DNA of 62,734 bases. Source: DASQHY01 sp035602605 (lineage in GTDB: Bacteria; Acidobacteriota; Terriglobia; Acidiferrales; UBA7541). Below are positions 54,547-62,734 of the stretch, in pieces. The DNA is taken from contig DATNLZ010000028.1 in assembly GCA_035602605.1 (NCBI GenBank), forward strand, positions 1-62,734, in the 5' to 3' direction. The position numbers were made by a program, and so were the translations under genes. Numbering within the stretch: the stretch's first letter is position 1; every line of letters starts with the position of its first letter. Under the pieces are notes generated by a model. That model saw nothing but the letters and a program-made list of their open reading frames with translations, had not been told where the DNA came from and ran no database searches.

Positions 54547-54578
54547 CCTTCTAAGCAGGTTCCTCTTGAAAATCCTTT

Positions 54579-54615
54579 GAGAGCACTTGCCTGGATAGAA
54601 GGTGCTCTCTTTTTT
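54579..54615 (+). terminator. Rho-independent terminator
   Basis: The stem GAGAGCAC (54579-54586) with GTGCTCTC (54602-54609) has a 15-base loop and is followed by six T (54610-54615). It ends transcription from the tRNA remnant and could also end operon 2, about 380 bases after its last gene. Confidence 0.75.
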
Positions 54616-54683
54616 GTCTATCCTTGATTAGAATCAAGTGCGGCGCGCTCAAAAGTGTTTTAGAATAAAATGGTTGCAAGGAT

Positions 54684-54859
54684 GGGCGTGTAGCTCAGCT
54701 GGGAGAGCATCTGCTTTGCAAGCACGCCTTCATCTTACCTAAGCCGTTGAATCGGCGTCTCTTAAGAGTGCAAACCCCTCTGCTAGTTGGGCTACTCATT
54801 GGGCTACAGATAATAAGGATACGTTGTCCAAGTTCGGACAAATACTCCGAAAAATGGAC
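54684..54859 (+). repeat. tRNA-Ala-headed direct repeat, copy 2
   Basis: This is the second copy of the block at 2994-3163, in the same orientation and 51,690 bases downstream. Differences are few: a C/T, a C/G, a C/T and a T/C in the first 100 bases, then TT/GA and a 6-base indel near the end. The tRNA-Ala 5' half is retained through the anticodon loop. The terminal hairpin is GTCC (54826-54829) with GGAC (54836-54839), against GTTC/GGAC in copy 1, so pairing is kept by a G-U change. Copy 2 extends to TTGTCC/GGACAA. Confidence 0.8.
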
Positions 54860-55297
54860 TCGAACTGCCCCAGGTTGGAGGGCTTCACCACCGCTACGAA
54901 CGACGAGCCGCATAGAGTTTCCTTGTGCGAGACCGCCTTCCGTTTCTCTTGACTTGGACAAATCCGTGTCTGCGCCTCACAGGCGCGGGTCGCTATGCTC
55001 TAGCGATCTCTTGTGGGGCTGAGACCGGCGCAGTTTTTAGAGACGCTCAGGTTTTCGCAGCCGGCTTTTTCGCGCCGACGGAGTTCTTAATTTTAATAGG
55101 GACAGGGTAAGTGATTTGGGCGGGCATGTCGGCCTACATCTCTGCAACGGTGGACCAAGAACTGCTGCCTAGAAACGAGTATTGGGCTGTTATCTGACGG
55201 CGAAAAAGCTACGTGATCGAGTATTTTGTTACGAACGTAAGTGTTTACGGTTAGAGAACGGTTGGACAAACGATTTCGCCATTCCACTCTGTCACTA
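54860..55297. other. Gene-free stretch downstream of repeat copy 2
   Basis: No coding frame with recognisable protein character, and no tRNA, repeat or clear terminator was seen. It separates the bracketed region from the minus-strand sigma/TonB operon that ends at 55298. Confidence 0.4.
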
Positions 55298-56191
55298 TCA
55301 CTCTCCCTCCCTTTGCAGCTCAATCTTATTCGGCAGAGACCCGAAATCATAGTATCGGTATTCGACTTTGGTTTTCCGCACCACCACCACACTGAAACCC
55401 GATCGGGCGTCGCCGAGAGGCTTCCCAACAGGTCCGGTCGTCACCATCTCGAGAGGGCCATCTTTACCTGAGGCATTTTGGTGAAAATGCCCAGCAAACA
55501 CATGACTCACCCCATAATTTCGGAGCAATTCGAGGTATCTTCGCCGGATCTGCGCTGGAACATTAAAGTACTGATCTGCTTCATTTGGATACTCGAGAAA
55601 CCACGGATGATGTTGAAATACAAATAAGTGCCGAATGCCAAGTTTCTTGGTTTTTTCGAGTTCCCCTTTCAACCACAACTCCTGCCTGCGAGATTCCTCG
55701 GGCACCTCTCTCGGATTGGCAATGACGCTTGAGTTCAGAACGAGACCCTCGATCTCCCCTGATCGAAACGTATAGTAATCGGGACCAAACTGCTCTCGAT
55801 ATTTGGCAAGGCTGGCGGCAGTCGGCAAATTGCCAACGTCGTGATTTCCCGCAACGTTGTAAATCGGAATTCGAGTATCGAGCTTTGCCGCAATTCTCTT
55901 GTACTCGGCGGATTCTGCGGCGTCGCCAGGTTTATTAATTAGATCACCGCAGACCACGACGAAAGCAGGACGCAGTCGATTGGCGGCGGCTATGACGAAT
56001 TCGAAATTGGCTGTTTCCTGCTCAAATCCTTGATCACCGGTGTACATGCCAAACTGCGGATCAGCGAAAACCAGGAAGAACAAATCACCTTGCGCGCGAT
56101 CTGCAGCCCGACAAACCAATATTCCCAGCAACGTCAACAAGGCGAGCGATCGAATGAAATGACGTCTTAAAATAAGGGTTCCTTTCTGCAC
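55298..56191 (-). CDS. Exported calcineurin-like metallophosphoesterase
   Basis: A 297-residue protein with an N-terminal hydrophobic signal (SLALLTLLGILVCRAAD). The metallophosphoesterase signature is present in order: VFADPQFG (D-x-Q in place of D-x-H), VVCGDLINKPGD, NVAGNHDVG, FQHHPWF and FAGHFHQN. These residues bind two metal ions. Exported members often hydrolyse phosphodiesters, nucleotides or phospholipids. It is the last gene of the sigma/anti-sigma/TonB operon on this strand, 35 bases after the receptor, so imported or surface-bound organic phosphate is one possible substrate. Confidence 0.88.
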   Translation of the reverse strand: MQKGTLILRRHFIRSLALLTLLGILVCRAADRAQGDLFFLVFADPQFGMYTGDQGFEQETANFEFVIAAANRLRPAFVVVCGDLINKPGDAAESAEYKRIAAKLDTRIPIYNVAGNHDVGNLPTAASLAKYREQFGPDYYTFRSGEIEGLVLNSSVIANPREVPEESRRQELWLKGELEKTKKLGIRHLFVFQHHPWFLEYPNEADQYFNVPAQIRRRYLELLRNYGVSHVFAGHFHQNASGKDGPLEMVTTGPVGKPLGDARSGFSVVVVRKTKVEYRYYDFGSLPNKIELQREGE

Positions 56192-56226
56192 CGGCTGGTT
56201 CTTCGGAGCACCTCACGCGCACGGGC

Positions 56227-59200
56227 CTAGAATTGTACTTTGATTCCCACCTGAACGATGCGTGGATCTCCTGCCGAGTTAATCTTGCCGAAGGTCGAAG
56301 GGGCACTAATGTTTGTCCCAGGCTGATTCAGATGGACGTTATTAAAGAGGTTAAAAAATTCTCCTCTCAGCTGCACACGCACACTCTCGGTAATCGGAAT
56401 CGCCCTAGCCAGTCCGAAGTCAACGTTGAACCACCGAGGGCTTCGCAATAGGTTCCGCGGGGATGAGCCGAATGTCCCCGGCGCATTGAGCTCAAAAGCG
56501 CTGGTGTTGAAGTACTGGTCGATCATCTGAGCCCGCGACTGGCCGGACCTTAAGAACGGATTCCCAACTAGGTCGGCGCGGTCCAACCCCACTCCACTGA
56601 ATGATCTGTCCCGCCCAGACACTATTGTGAAGGGAGTCCCGGATCTCCAGGTCCAGATTGAGTTCACGCTCCAGCTTCCGAACAGAGTCTTCACCACGCG
56701 TGACGAGCGCTGCAGGTTCGGCAGCTCCCAAATTGACCAATAGGAAAAGTTGTGCGGCGTATCGAAGTCCGACAAGCCGTAATTGAACATTCGATCAAAG
56801 GGGCTGGGGCTGACTAACTGGAATTGAGGATCAAAGGATTGGTTGTCAAGCGACTTCGAGAAGGTGTAGTTGGCGACAAAAGAAAACTGTCTGCTGAACC
56901 GCTTCTCCAGGTTTAATTGAACGGAATGGTAGTTCGATGTGCCGCCGTTGGTCATCTCCAAAAGCGACGCGAAATTGGGGGACAGGGGCCGCCTTTGGTC
57001 CGTATCTCTGAGTGTAGCGTTCGGGCGGAAAATTGCGGCGTTGCGTTCTTCCGTATACTGTAGCCGCACTCCTCGATCAGCTACGTAGGCCACACGCAAA
57101 AGAAAATTATTGGTAAATTGGTGCTCCACTGTCAGATTCCATGCCTCAACGTGACCGAGCGTCCAATTGGGATTAATGAAAGCGAACTTGACAGGCAATG
57201 AAAACTTGGTATTAGGCGCGGGATTGACTGGTGCAAACGGCGGGAAGGGGTTCGTGACGTTCGCTGAGCCATAAGGGTCGCTGAGGCTCACGCCGAACAG
57301 TTGCACTGCCGGACTGAATGGCGCGTTCTCGACAAAATTATTATAAATGCGAACCAGCGGTGTCACGTAAAACTTGCCCCAAGCACCACGGACCGTAGTG
57401 ACGTGCGGTCCTCCGCGTACCTCCCAGGCAAAACCAAGGCGCGGCGCGAAATTGCCAAGATTGTTGTGGAATCCCGCAGCGGGGAAGCCTAGATCGCCGT
57501 CAAAAGCGAGTCCCAGAGGAGCATTGGGGAAGCGTTGCGATCGGAACCCGGGAATGTATCCACCCACTTGGTGGGCAACAGGATCGTTCGGTGGAAAATA
57601 GGGATCCCAACGGAGCCCGAGATTCAAAGTAAAGGACTTGCGTATACGCCAGTCATCTTGAAAATAAGCCCTAATCTGTTTCCCCCGAGTGAATTTCGCT
57701 TTGCCGGCGGTTTGAGTAAACGTGGTTACATATCCCAAAAGAAAATCGGCCAAGGCATTGCCGGATTGCCCGCTAAAACTAAAGGTCGGCTCTTCCTGAA
57801 AACCGGTCTTCGAATCGAACTTGAAGTTGGGATTAAGTTCCACACCGATATGCATGCTGTGACCGCCGCGGATATAGGTAAGCATATCCGATACCTCGAA
57901 ATTGTTCCGCAGCCACCGTCCCGGAGGCGCCGGCCCTCCTCCGCCCCAACCGGGGAAGCCACTCACGTTGATTTGTGTTTCTAAGAATTCAGGGGCGGGT
58001 TTCGCTACTCTGATGTCGCCAAAGTCAAAAATAGAAAACGGCGCGGTTCTGGTCTGTGTCGAGTTTAGGATTAGGGCGTCAAAGACCGCAGTATTGAGCA
58101 GCCCGGGCGTTATTGTGTATGTGTCGCTCACATTGAATTCCTTGGTCGTCTGCAGCTGACCGAGACGATAATTCAACAGTGTCCCCGCTCCATTCCAACC
58201 CTGGTCACCATACCAATCGTAGAAGATGCTCGCTGCCAGCATGTTCCGGCCGGCGTTGTAATTAATCTTTCCCAACGCTTGGTGCTTGCTGAAATTGGCC
58301 GGGACCGCATACAACAATTTCCCTGTTGGATCGCTGCTCAGCGGCACCTTCGCGAGCGCATTCTGCGCAATGGGCGAGATCCGATTGCCTGGGATTCGAT
58401 TCCCTGAGAACGCCTTGCCGGTCTGTGGATCTTTGATTGTTTTCGACATTGAAGAAAAATCTCCCTGTCGCATCGCCTGCGAGGGCACGAAAGCTACTTG
58501 CCCAAATGAGATGTTGCGCACGATCGTCCCTTGATAGCTTGCAAAGAAAAACAGCTTATCCCTCACGATCGGGCCGCCGAACACTCCTCCAAACTGGTTG
58601 CGTTTGAGATTGTCTCGCTGCGGGGCGAAAGAGTTCCGCGCGTTCAATGCACCATTCCGCAGATACTCAAAAACCGAACCGTGGAACTGATTGGTTCCTG
58701 TCTTCGTAACGATATTTACAACGGCCCCCGCTGAACCTCCGTACCGCGCATCAAAGTTATTTGTCTGAACGCTGAACTCCGCCAGCGCGTCAGGATTAGG
58801 GAAGACCGCGTTGAGGCCTGAAATGCTGTCCTGATGGCTGGCGCCGTCAAGCTTGTAGCTGACCTGGTTGCCATACGTACCGTTCACCGAAATCGCGCGG
58901 GCCTCACTTGCCTGATTCGCGTACGTGGCTGGCGTCTGACCTTTGCCACTCACCACACCGGGAGCCATGAAGACCAGCTCGGCTGCATTGCGCCCGTTCA
59001 AGGGCAGAGACGCAATGTCCCGCTCAGTGACCACCTTGCGGAGTGTCCCGGATTGGGAATCCACCATCATGGCGTCCGTGCGGACGATTACCTGTTCGGA
59101 CACCGAACCGACTTGAACCTGGAAATCGACGTTAACTACTCGGCTGACCGCTGTTGTGATATTTTCGCGGCTAATTGTTTGGAAACCCGGAGCTTGCACG

Positions 59201-59463
59201 GTGACTATGTAATTCCCGGGGTCGAGCTGCGGAACAGCATAATAGCCCTGGGCATTTGACTCTGTTCTTCGGGTGAAGCCGCGTTCTTTACTCAAGACGG
59301 TGACTTGCGCTTTAGGAACAGCAGCACCCGTGGCGTCTTGAATAGAACCCACAATCGCGCCGGTTGTCAGCGATTGCGCTCGTGCTCGTGCGCTCACTAC
59401 GACCAAGAAAACCAATGCGATGCCTATGACCGGAAAAATCCTCGTGCTCGTCTTTGTTTTCAC
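56227..59463 (-). CDS. TonB-dependent receptor, Oar-like (sigma-linked operon)
   Basis: A 1078-residue outer-membrane receptor with signal peptide (IGIALVFLVVVSARARAQ), a carboxypeptidase-like regulatory domain (GAIVGSIQDATGAAVPKAQV), plug (IASLPLNGRNAAELVFMAPG, YKLDGASHQDSISG) and barrel ending in VQVGIKVQF. It starts three bases after the anti-sigma gene stop and is followed by the phosphoesterase. The gene order sigma, anti-sigma, receptor is reminiscent of surface-signalling systems, but the receptor lacks an obvious FecA-type N-terminal signalling domain, so signalling would have to work otherwise. Confidence 0.9.
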   Translation of the reverse strand: MKTKTSTRIFPVIGIALVFLVVVSARARAQSLTTGAIVGSIQDATGAAVPKAQVTVLSKERGFTRRTESNAQGYYAVPQLDPGNYIVTVQAPGFQTISRENITTAVSRVVNVDFQVQVGSVSEQVIVRTDAMMVDSQSGTLRKVVTERDIASLPLNGRNAAELVFMAPGVVSGKGQTPATYANQASEARAISVNGTYGNQVSYKLDGASHQDSISGLNAVFPNPDALAEFSVQTNNFDARYGGSAGAVVNIVTKTGTNQFHGSVFEYLRNGALNARNSFAPQRDNLKRNQFGGVFGGPIVRDKLFFFASYQGTIVRNISFGQVAFVPSQAMRQGDFSSMSKTIKDPQTGKAFSGNRIPGNRISPIAQNALAKVPLSSDPTGKLLYAVPANFSKHQALGKINYNAGRNMLAASIFYDWYGDQGWNGAGTLLNYRLGQLQTTKEFNVSDTYTITPGLLNTAVFDALILNSTQTRTAPFSIFDFGDIRVAKPAPEFLETQINVSGFPGWGGGGPAPPGRWLRNNFEVSDMLTYIRGGHSMHIGVELNPNFKFDSKTGFQEEPTFSFSGQSGNALADFLLGYVTTFTQTAGKAKFTRGKQIRAYFQDDWRIRKSFTLNLGLRWDPYFPPNDPVAHQVGGYIPGFRSQRFPNAPLGLAFDGDLGFPAAGFHNNLGNFAPRLGFAWEVRGGPHVTTVRGAWGKFYVTPLVRIYNNFVENAPFSPAVQLFGVSLSDPYGSANVTNPFPPFAPVNPAPNTKFSLPVKFAFINPNWTLGHVEAWNLTVEHQFTNNFLLRVAYVADRGVRLQYTEERNAAIFRPNATLRDTDQRRPLSPNFASLLEMTNGGTSNYHSVQLNLEKRFSRQFSFVANYTFSKSLDNQSFDPQFQLVSPSPFDRMFNYGLSDFDTPHNFSYWSIWELPNLQRSSRVVKTLFGSWSVNSIWTWRSGTPFTIVSGRDRSFSGVGLDRADLVGNPFLRSGQSRAQMIDQYFNTSAFELNAPGTFGSSPRNLLRSPRWFNVDFGLARAIPITESVRVQLRGEFFNLFNNVHLNQPGTNISAPSTFGKINSAGDPRIVQVGIKVQF

Positions 59464-59465
59464 TC

Positions 59466-61289
59466 TTATCTCCCGTGGCTAAACTCTGGATGTGCTGCAC
59501 GATTGAGGAAAGGACCGCTGACCTGACGCGAAAGTGAGGACAAATGGAAATCAAGAGCACTCAAAGCGGACTGCAACTTGGTAGACAGTCCTTCAAGATC
59601 CGCCGAGGTTCGGCTCGTTCCTGAAAACAAAGCAAATACGGTTTCGTGCAGCCCCTGCGATAGATTTAGAATTTCAGGAATTGAAAGACGCCAATCATCC
59701 GGGCCCGAGACCACAGCTTCGTCTCCTTGGGAATCTGGCCTCAGTGAAGCCGTCGCGGATATGACAGAAGCAACCAAGTACTTCTCACCGGAAAATTGTT
59801 CGCGGATAATCGCTACGTGGTCGCGGATCAATAGGTCTAAGGTTTGTCTTCCGACCTGGTCGAGTTGAGCGACATCGTCGGAGGTATACCGTTGTTCGAG
59901 TCGTCGAAGCGCCCATGCATGCGCCAATGTACCGTCCGAAAGCTCTAGCACGCGATCTACATATCCCTTGCGATCATCGGGGTTCGGGAAGTTCTGTATC
60001 AGAGCTTCCTGCAGCGCTGGACTTCCGGAGACAAGAGTTGCTGTGGTGGCTGGAATCGCATCAGTTGCTGGCTGGGCAGAAGTGGATTCCTCCACTGTTT
60101 TCAACTGCACCTTGACATATCGAATGCCATTCAGCGCGGAAGCTAATTGCTCCTTCCGTTCCACAGTATCGATTAGCCCTTGGACCACTACCGAATTCTT
60201 CGAGCTGTTCGAGACATCAATCTCCTCTCCCAGGTCCGCGTTCAGCGTGTGCAATGCGACGCGCGCCTGCAGCTCGGCCTGTAGAAGCTGCGTAGCCGTC
60301 GGCAGAGATGGTGGTAGGGGTGCGATGGCCGTATTCGAAAGCGGAGTAGGAGCGGTCGTCGCAGCCAACGGTTCGAACAAATCCGCGTTGACGGCATTCC
60401 AGCTCAACACGGTATAGTTGATTTCAACAATTTCCACCCTTCCGACATCCGGCAACTCAACCGTACGCTCCACGGGATGAAAATCTTCTTGGCGCACCGT
60501 CAGGGATTCCTCGACGACGATTCCGCCGGACGCCTTGGTCGTCACTGTGAGAAGGCTGTTTCCTGAACGCCGTACCTCGTCACTTTCGTGTCGTTGCTTG
60601 TCGTGCCAGGCCTTATAGCTCGATGCAGAGAGCGGGTCGTCCCAGTTGACGCCGGCGACATTGAGCTGGGCTTTAAGAGGTGTGAACTCAGCAGCCACAG
60701 CTTCGGACCTCGGCAGGCGACGCCCTTCGCGATCCCGGTAAAAGTCTCGCTCTATAGAAGCGTGTGCCGTCCGGATGCGAACCTTCTGATAAATCACTCC
60801 CGGCGCGCCGGTCCTTGACGAATCGCTGTCCGAGGCCTCGGCCCGTTGCAGGAGCTCGCTAGCGGAAACCGATGGCATCGAACGTTGCCAGATGAAGAAC
60901 AAAACGACTGACGCCACAAGAATGACAGCCGCGCTTGCGAGGATAGGCTTTATGTTTGTAAACGCTGCGAAGCGAAAGTGATGGAGCAGTCGTGACCACG
61001 AAGAAGACGCCACTTCCACCGCCTCATGGTCCAGTCGCGCAAGAAATATTTCGCGCCACCGTGCGGTTTCCGGTGGATTCGGCGGGATAAGTTGCTTATG
61101 GATGTCCACGAATCCCATTGCGGCGCGCTCCAACCCTTCATGACGAGAACGACACTTCCAACATCTGGAGAGATGAAGCTTTGCTTTCCGCAAGCCCGCC
61201 CCCAATTCCCCGCTCACCAGGCGCGAAAGTGTGTCGTCTGAAAGATGCGCGCCAATATTTGCGATGAGTATTTCCAATATATTCCTCAT
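59466..61289 (-). CDS. Oversized anti-sigma factor with zinc-finger and membrane segment
   Basis: A 607-residue protein. The cytoplasmic N-terminus carries a ZAS-type zinc site His39-x3-Cys43-x2-Cys46 (KLHLSRCWKC), preceded by HLSDDTLSRLVSGEL as in many anti-sigma factors. A membrane helix lies at about 115-133 (ILASAAVILVASVVLFFIW). The ~470-residue periplasmic part is unusually large: a beta-rich region (about 170-320), a BON-like stretch (SSKNSVVVQGLIDTVERKEQ), and a helical end. It overlaps the sigma gene by four bases. It should hold the sigma factor until an envelope signal is sensed. The periplasmic domain was not matched to a named family. Confidence 0.75.
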   Translation of the reverse strand: MRNILEILIANIGAHLSDDTLSRLVSGELGAGLRKAKLHLSRCWKCRSRHEGLERAAMGFVDIHKQLIPPNPPETARWREIFLARLDHEAVEVASSSWSRLLHHFRFAAFTNIKPILASAAVILVASVVLFFIWQRSMPSVSASELLQRAEASDSDSSRTGAPGVIYQKVRIRTAHASIERDFYRDREGRRLPRSEAVAAEFTPLKAQLNVAGVNWDDPLSASSYKAWHDKQRHESDEVRRSGNSLLTVTTKASGGIVVEESLTVRQEDFHPVERTVELPDVGRVEIVEINYTVLSWNAVNADLFEPLAATTAPTPLSNTAIAPLPPSLPTATQLLQAELQARVALHTLNADLGEEIDVSNSSKNSVVVQGLIDTVERKEQLASALNGIRYVKVQLKTVEESTSAQPATDAIPATTATLVSGSPALQEALIQNFPNPDDRKGYVDRVLELSDGTLAHAWALRRLEQRYTSDDVAQLDQVGRQTLDLLIRDHVAIIREQFSGEKYLVASVISATASLRPDSQGDEAVVSGPDDWRLSIPEILNLSQGLHETVFALFSGTSRTSADLEGLSTKLQSALSALDFHLSSLSRQVSGPFLNRAAHPEFSHGR

Positions 61290-61831
61290 AGCTCACCCGC
61301 GAGCTGGGTAAGCGCAGCTTGAACCACTTCTGCCACACGTTGGGTACTTACGCCAAGCACAACAGCAATTTCCCTGTATCGGAGTCCTTCCGCGCGCAAA
61401 TGGAGACACTGCCGTTGTTGTGATGTCAGCCGGCAAACCGCAGACACCAGGAGGGCAAACTGTTCCTTCTTGAGGACGGCTTCCTCGGGGTTAAGCCTCG
61501 CATCAATCCTGCATTGCAGAACCCTAGCTACTTCTTCCGCCTCACTGGAGAGAAGCTTGCTAGTGCTCTTGTGTAAATTGATCGTGAGATTGTGCGCGAC
61601 GCGAAAGACCCATCCGCGAAGATTGTCGTCCCGCAAGCCTCCAGCCAGGCCCTGAAACAGCTTGAGGAACGTCTCCTGGATTATGTCCTCGGCTTCCTGC
61701 GGCTCTAGTCCAAGACAAGAGAGGTACCCGTGAAGTGCTGCCCGAAGTTCGTCATACAACTCGATTGCTCTTTTGCGCAGATTGGGGTCACCGCCCTCAC
61801 CTTTTTGAAGTAGCGCAATTCGACCAAGCAA
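61286..61831 (-). CDS. ECF-type RNA polymerase sigma factor
   Basis: A 181-residue sigma-70-family protein with region 2 (LGLEPQEAEDIIQETFLKLF, RGWVFRVAHNLTIN) and region 4 (LTSQQRQCLHLRAEGLRYRE, IAVVLGVSTQRVAEVVQAAL), and no region 3, as in extracytoplasmic-function sigma factors. It is translationally coupled (ATGA) to the anti-sigma gene. The TTG at 61831 is the first usual start codon in frame, but no good ribosome binding site precedes it and the frame stays open to about 61936, so the N-terminus is uncertain. It probably directs its own operon, including the receptor and phosphoesterase. Confidence 0.9.
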   Translation of the reverse strand: MLGRIALLQKGEGGDPNLRKRAIELYDELRAALHGYLSCLGLEPQEAEDIIQETFLKLFQGLAGGLRDDNLRGWVFRVAHNLTINLHKSTSKLLSSEAEEVARVLQCRIDARLNPEEAVLKKEQFALLVSAVCRLTSQQRQCLHLRAEGLRYREIAVVLGVSTQRVAEVVQAALTQLAGEL

Positions 61832-61954
61832 GACGCAACCGCCGCCGCTATCGCCAAACCCAGCCGTCAGTAAGATGGGGCTGAGCTCACACTCGCTAAC
61901 CCGAGAGTTGACTATCAGTGATGCACCCCAGGTCTAGAATAACTCTCTATATAA

Positions 61955-62734
61955 GGAACAATCGAGGTAGTCCTTTTTCAACCCTTCCCTGATTTCATCT
62001 CCAACAAGTTCGACGGATCGAAGTTTCGCAAATCCTGGGGTCGTCCCAGAGTTGACGAGGAAACCGAGCGGTTGGTGGTGCAGATGGCGAAGGAAAATCC
62101 CGGGTGGGGCTATGACCGGATCGTGGGCGCCATGGCCAACTTGGGTCACCGGCTCTCGGATCAGACGGTGGGTAATATCCTCCACCGCCATGATATTCCA
62201 CCGGCTCCCAAGCGGAAGCAGGTAACGAGTTGGAAAGACTTTATCCGTGCGCACATGGCGGTATTGGCAGCAACCGACTTCTTCACGGTGGAAGTGCTTA
62301 CGCTAAGAGGGTTGATTACGTACTACGTGCTGTTTTTCATTCACTTGGAGAGCCGGAGGATATGCTTGGCGGGAGTCACACGTCATCCGGATCAAGGGTG
62401 GATGGAACAGATGGCGCGCAATGTGACGATGGAAGATTCTGGTTTTCTGATCAACCGCAGGTATCTACTGCATGATCGCGACAGCAAATCCTGCTCATCG
62501 TTTCGTCAGGTGATCGAAGCAGGAAGCGTGAAGACCCTTGCCTTGCTGCCCAGAAGTCCGAATCTGAACGCCTATGCGGAACGCTGGGTAAGATCGGTTA
62601 AGGAGGAATGCCTGGCGAAGCTGATCTTGTTGGGTGAGGCTCATTGCGGCGAGCGTTGCGCCACTACGAAACCCACTATCATGAGGAAAGAAATCACCAA
62701 GGCAAAGACAACGTACTGCTATTCCCTTTGCCGA
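61955..62734 (+). pseudogene. Integrase-core (rve) DDE transposase, 5'-truncated, frameshifted, cut by the window end
   Basis: Frame 2 is open from 61955. Recognisable sequence starts at about FPDFISNKFDGSKFRKSWG and continues with ENPGWGYDRIVGAMANLGH, ATDFFTVEVLTLRG (first Asp), LLHDRDSKSCSSFRQVI (second Asp) and LPRSPNLNAYAERWVRSVKE (Glu), the typical rve-core DDE pattern of IS3/IS481-like elements. Near 62640 the frame changes: the expected SLRRALRHYETHYHEERNHQ continues in frame 1 to the window edge, consistent with a single-base deletion. No start codon fits the left part. The copy appears dead and abuts the sigma factor's upstream region. Confidence 0.8.

Noticed and set aside
1..62734. 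CRISPR arrays, prophage genes or restriction systems
   Set aside because: No regularly spaced repeats, Cas, phage structural or restriction genes were seen on either strand.

Overview
The window looks like a piece of an Acidobacteriota chromosome, or a close relative, possibly assembled from a metagenome. This is inference. The signs are three very large Oar-like TonB-dependent receptors (carboxypeptidase-like regulatory domain, plug, barrel, terminal Phe) without SusD partners, many exported hydrolases in long co-directional operons, an ISNCY-type transposase, and moderately high GC. No rRNA gene, intact tRNA, CRISPR array or phage gene was seen.

Layout. 1-1160: end of a frameshifted IS element. 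1306-2582: a small alpha/beta hydrolase and an NTF2-like protein. 2994-3163 and 54684-54859: two copies of a ~170-bp direct repeat headed by the 5' half of a tRNA-Ala gene; they bracket 51.7 kb that holds both catabolic operons. 3529-26820: operon 1, all on +: TonB receptor, exported CocE-type hydrolase, HyuB, ornithine-cyclodeaminase-like protein, HyuA, FadR-type regulator, second CocE hydrolase, MFS permease, a SoxB-like flavoprotein, SoxD, SoxA, SoxG, SoxB, an RraA-like protein, PurU and an aminotransferase. 27108-27866: a lone class II aldolase on the minus strand. 28268-54198: operon 2, all on +: a 28-bp perfect palindrome, TonB receptor, two M14-like metallopeptidases around a GH67-like protein, a transglutaminase-like protein, two or three more putative polysaccharide-active enzymes, a GH105-like hydrolase, an enolase-superfamily dehydratase, an MFS permease, a mutarotase-like protein, a GntR/FCD regulator, a DapA-type aldolase, an SDR dehydrogenase, an exported nitrilase-family protein and a TAT-exported two-domain hydrolase. 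54211-54860: debris (darT-like remnant, degenerate tRNA-Asn, terminator, second repeat). 61831-55298: minus-strand ECF sigma, oversized anti-sigma, TonB receptor and phosphoesterase. 61955-62734: a second truncated, frameshifted transposase.

How it works together (inference). Operon 1 reads as uptake and exported hydrolysis of an amide or ester, ATP-dependent opening of a cyclic amide (HyuA/HyuB), and oxidation of an N-methyl amino acid with the one-carbon unit passed to tetrahydrofolate and released as formate by PurU. An N-methylhydantoin-to-sarcosine route fits best, but no N-carbamoylsarcosine amidase was recognised. SoxA carries two four-cysteine sets that canonical sarcosine oxidase lacks. 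Operon 2 reads as a locus for an uronate-containing polymer that also has amide or peptide bonds: outer-membrane import, exported peptidases and glycosidases, MFS uptake of the monomer, then sugar dehydrogenase, acid-sugar dehydratase and 2-keto-3-deoxy-acid aldolase to central metabolism. No single described pathway matching this set was recognised.
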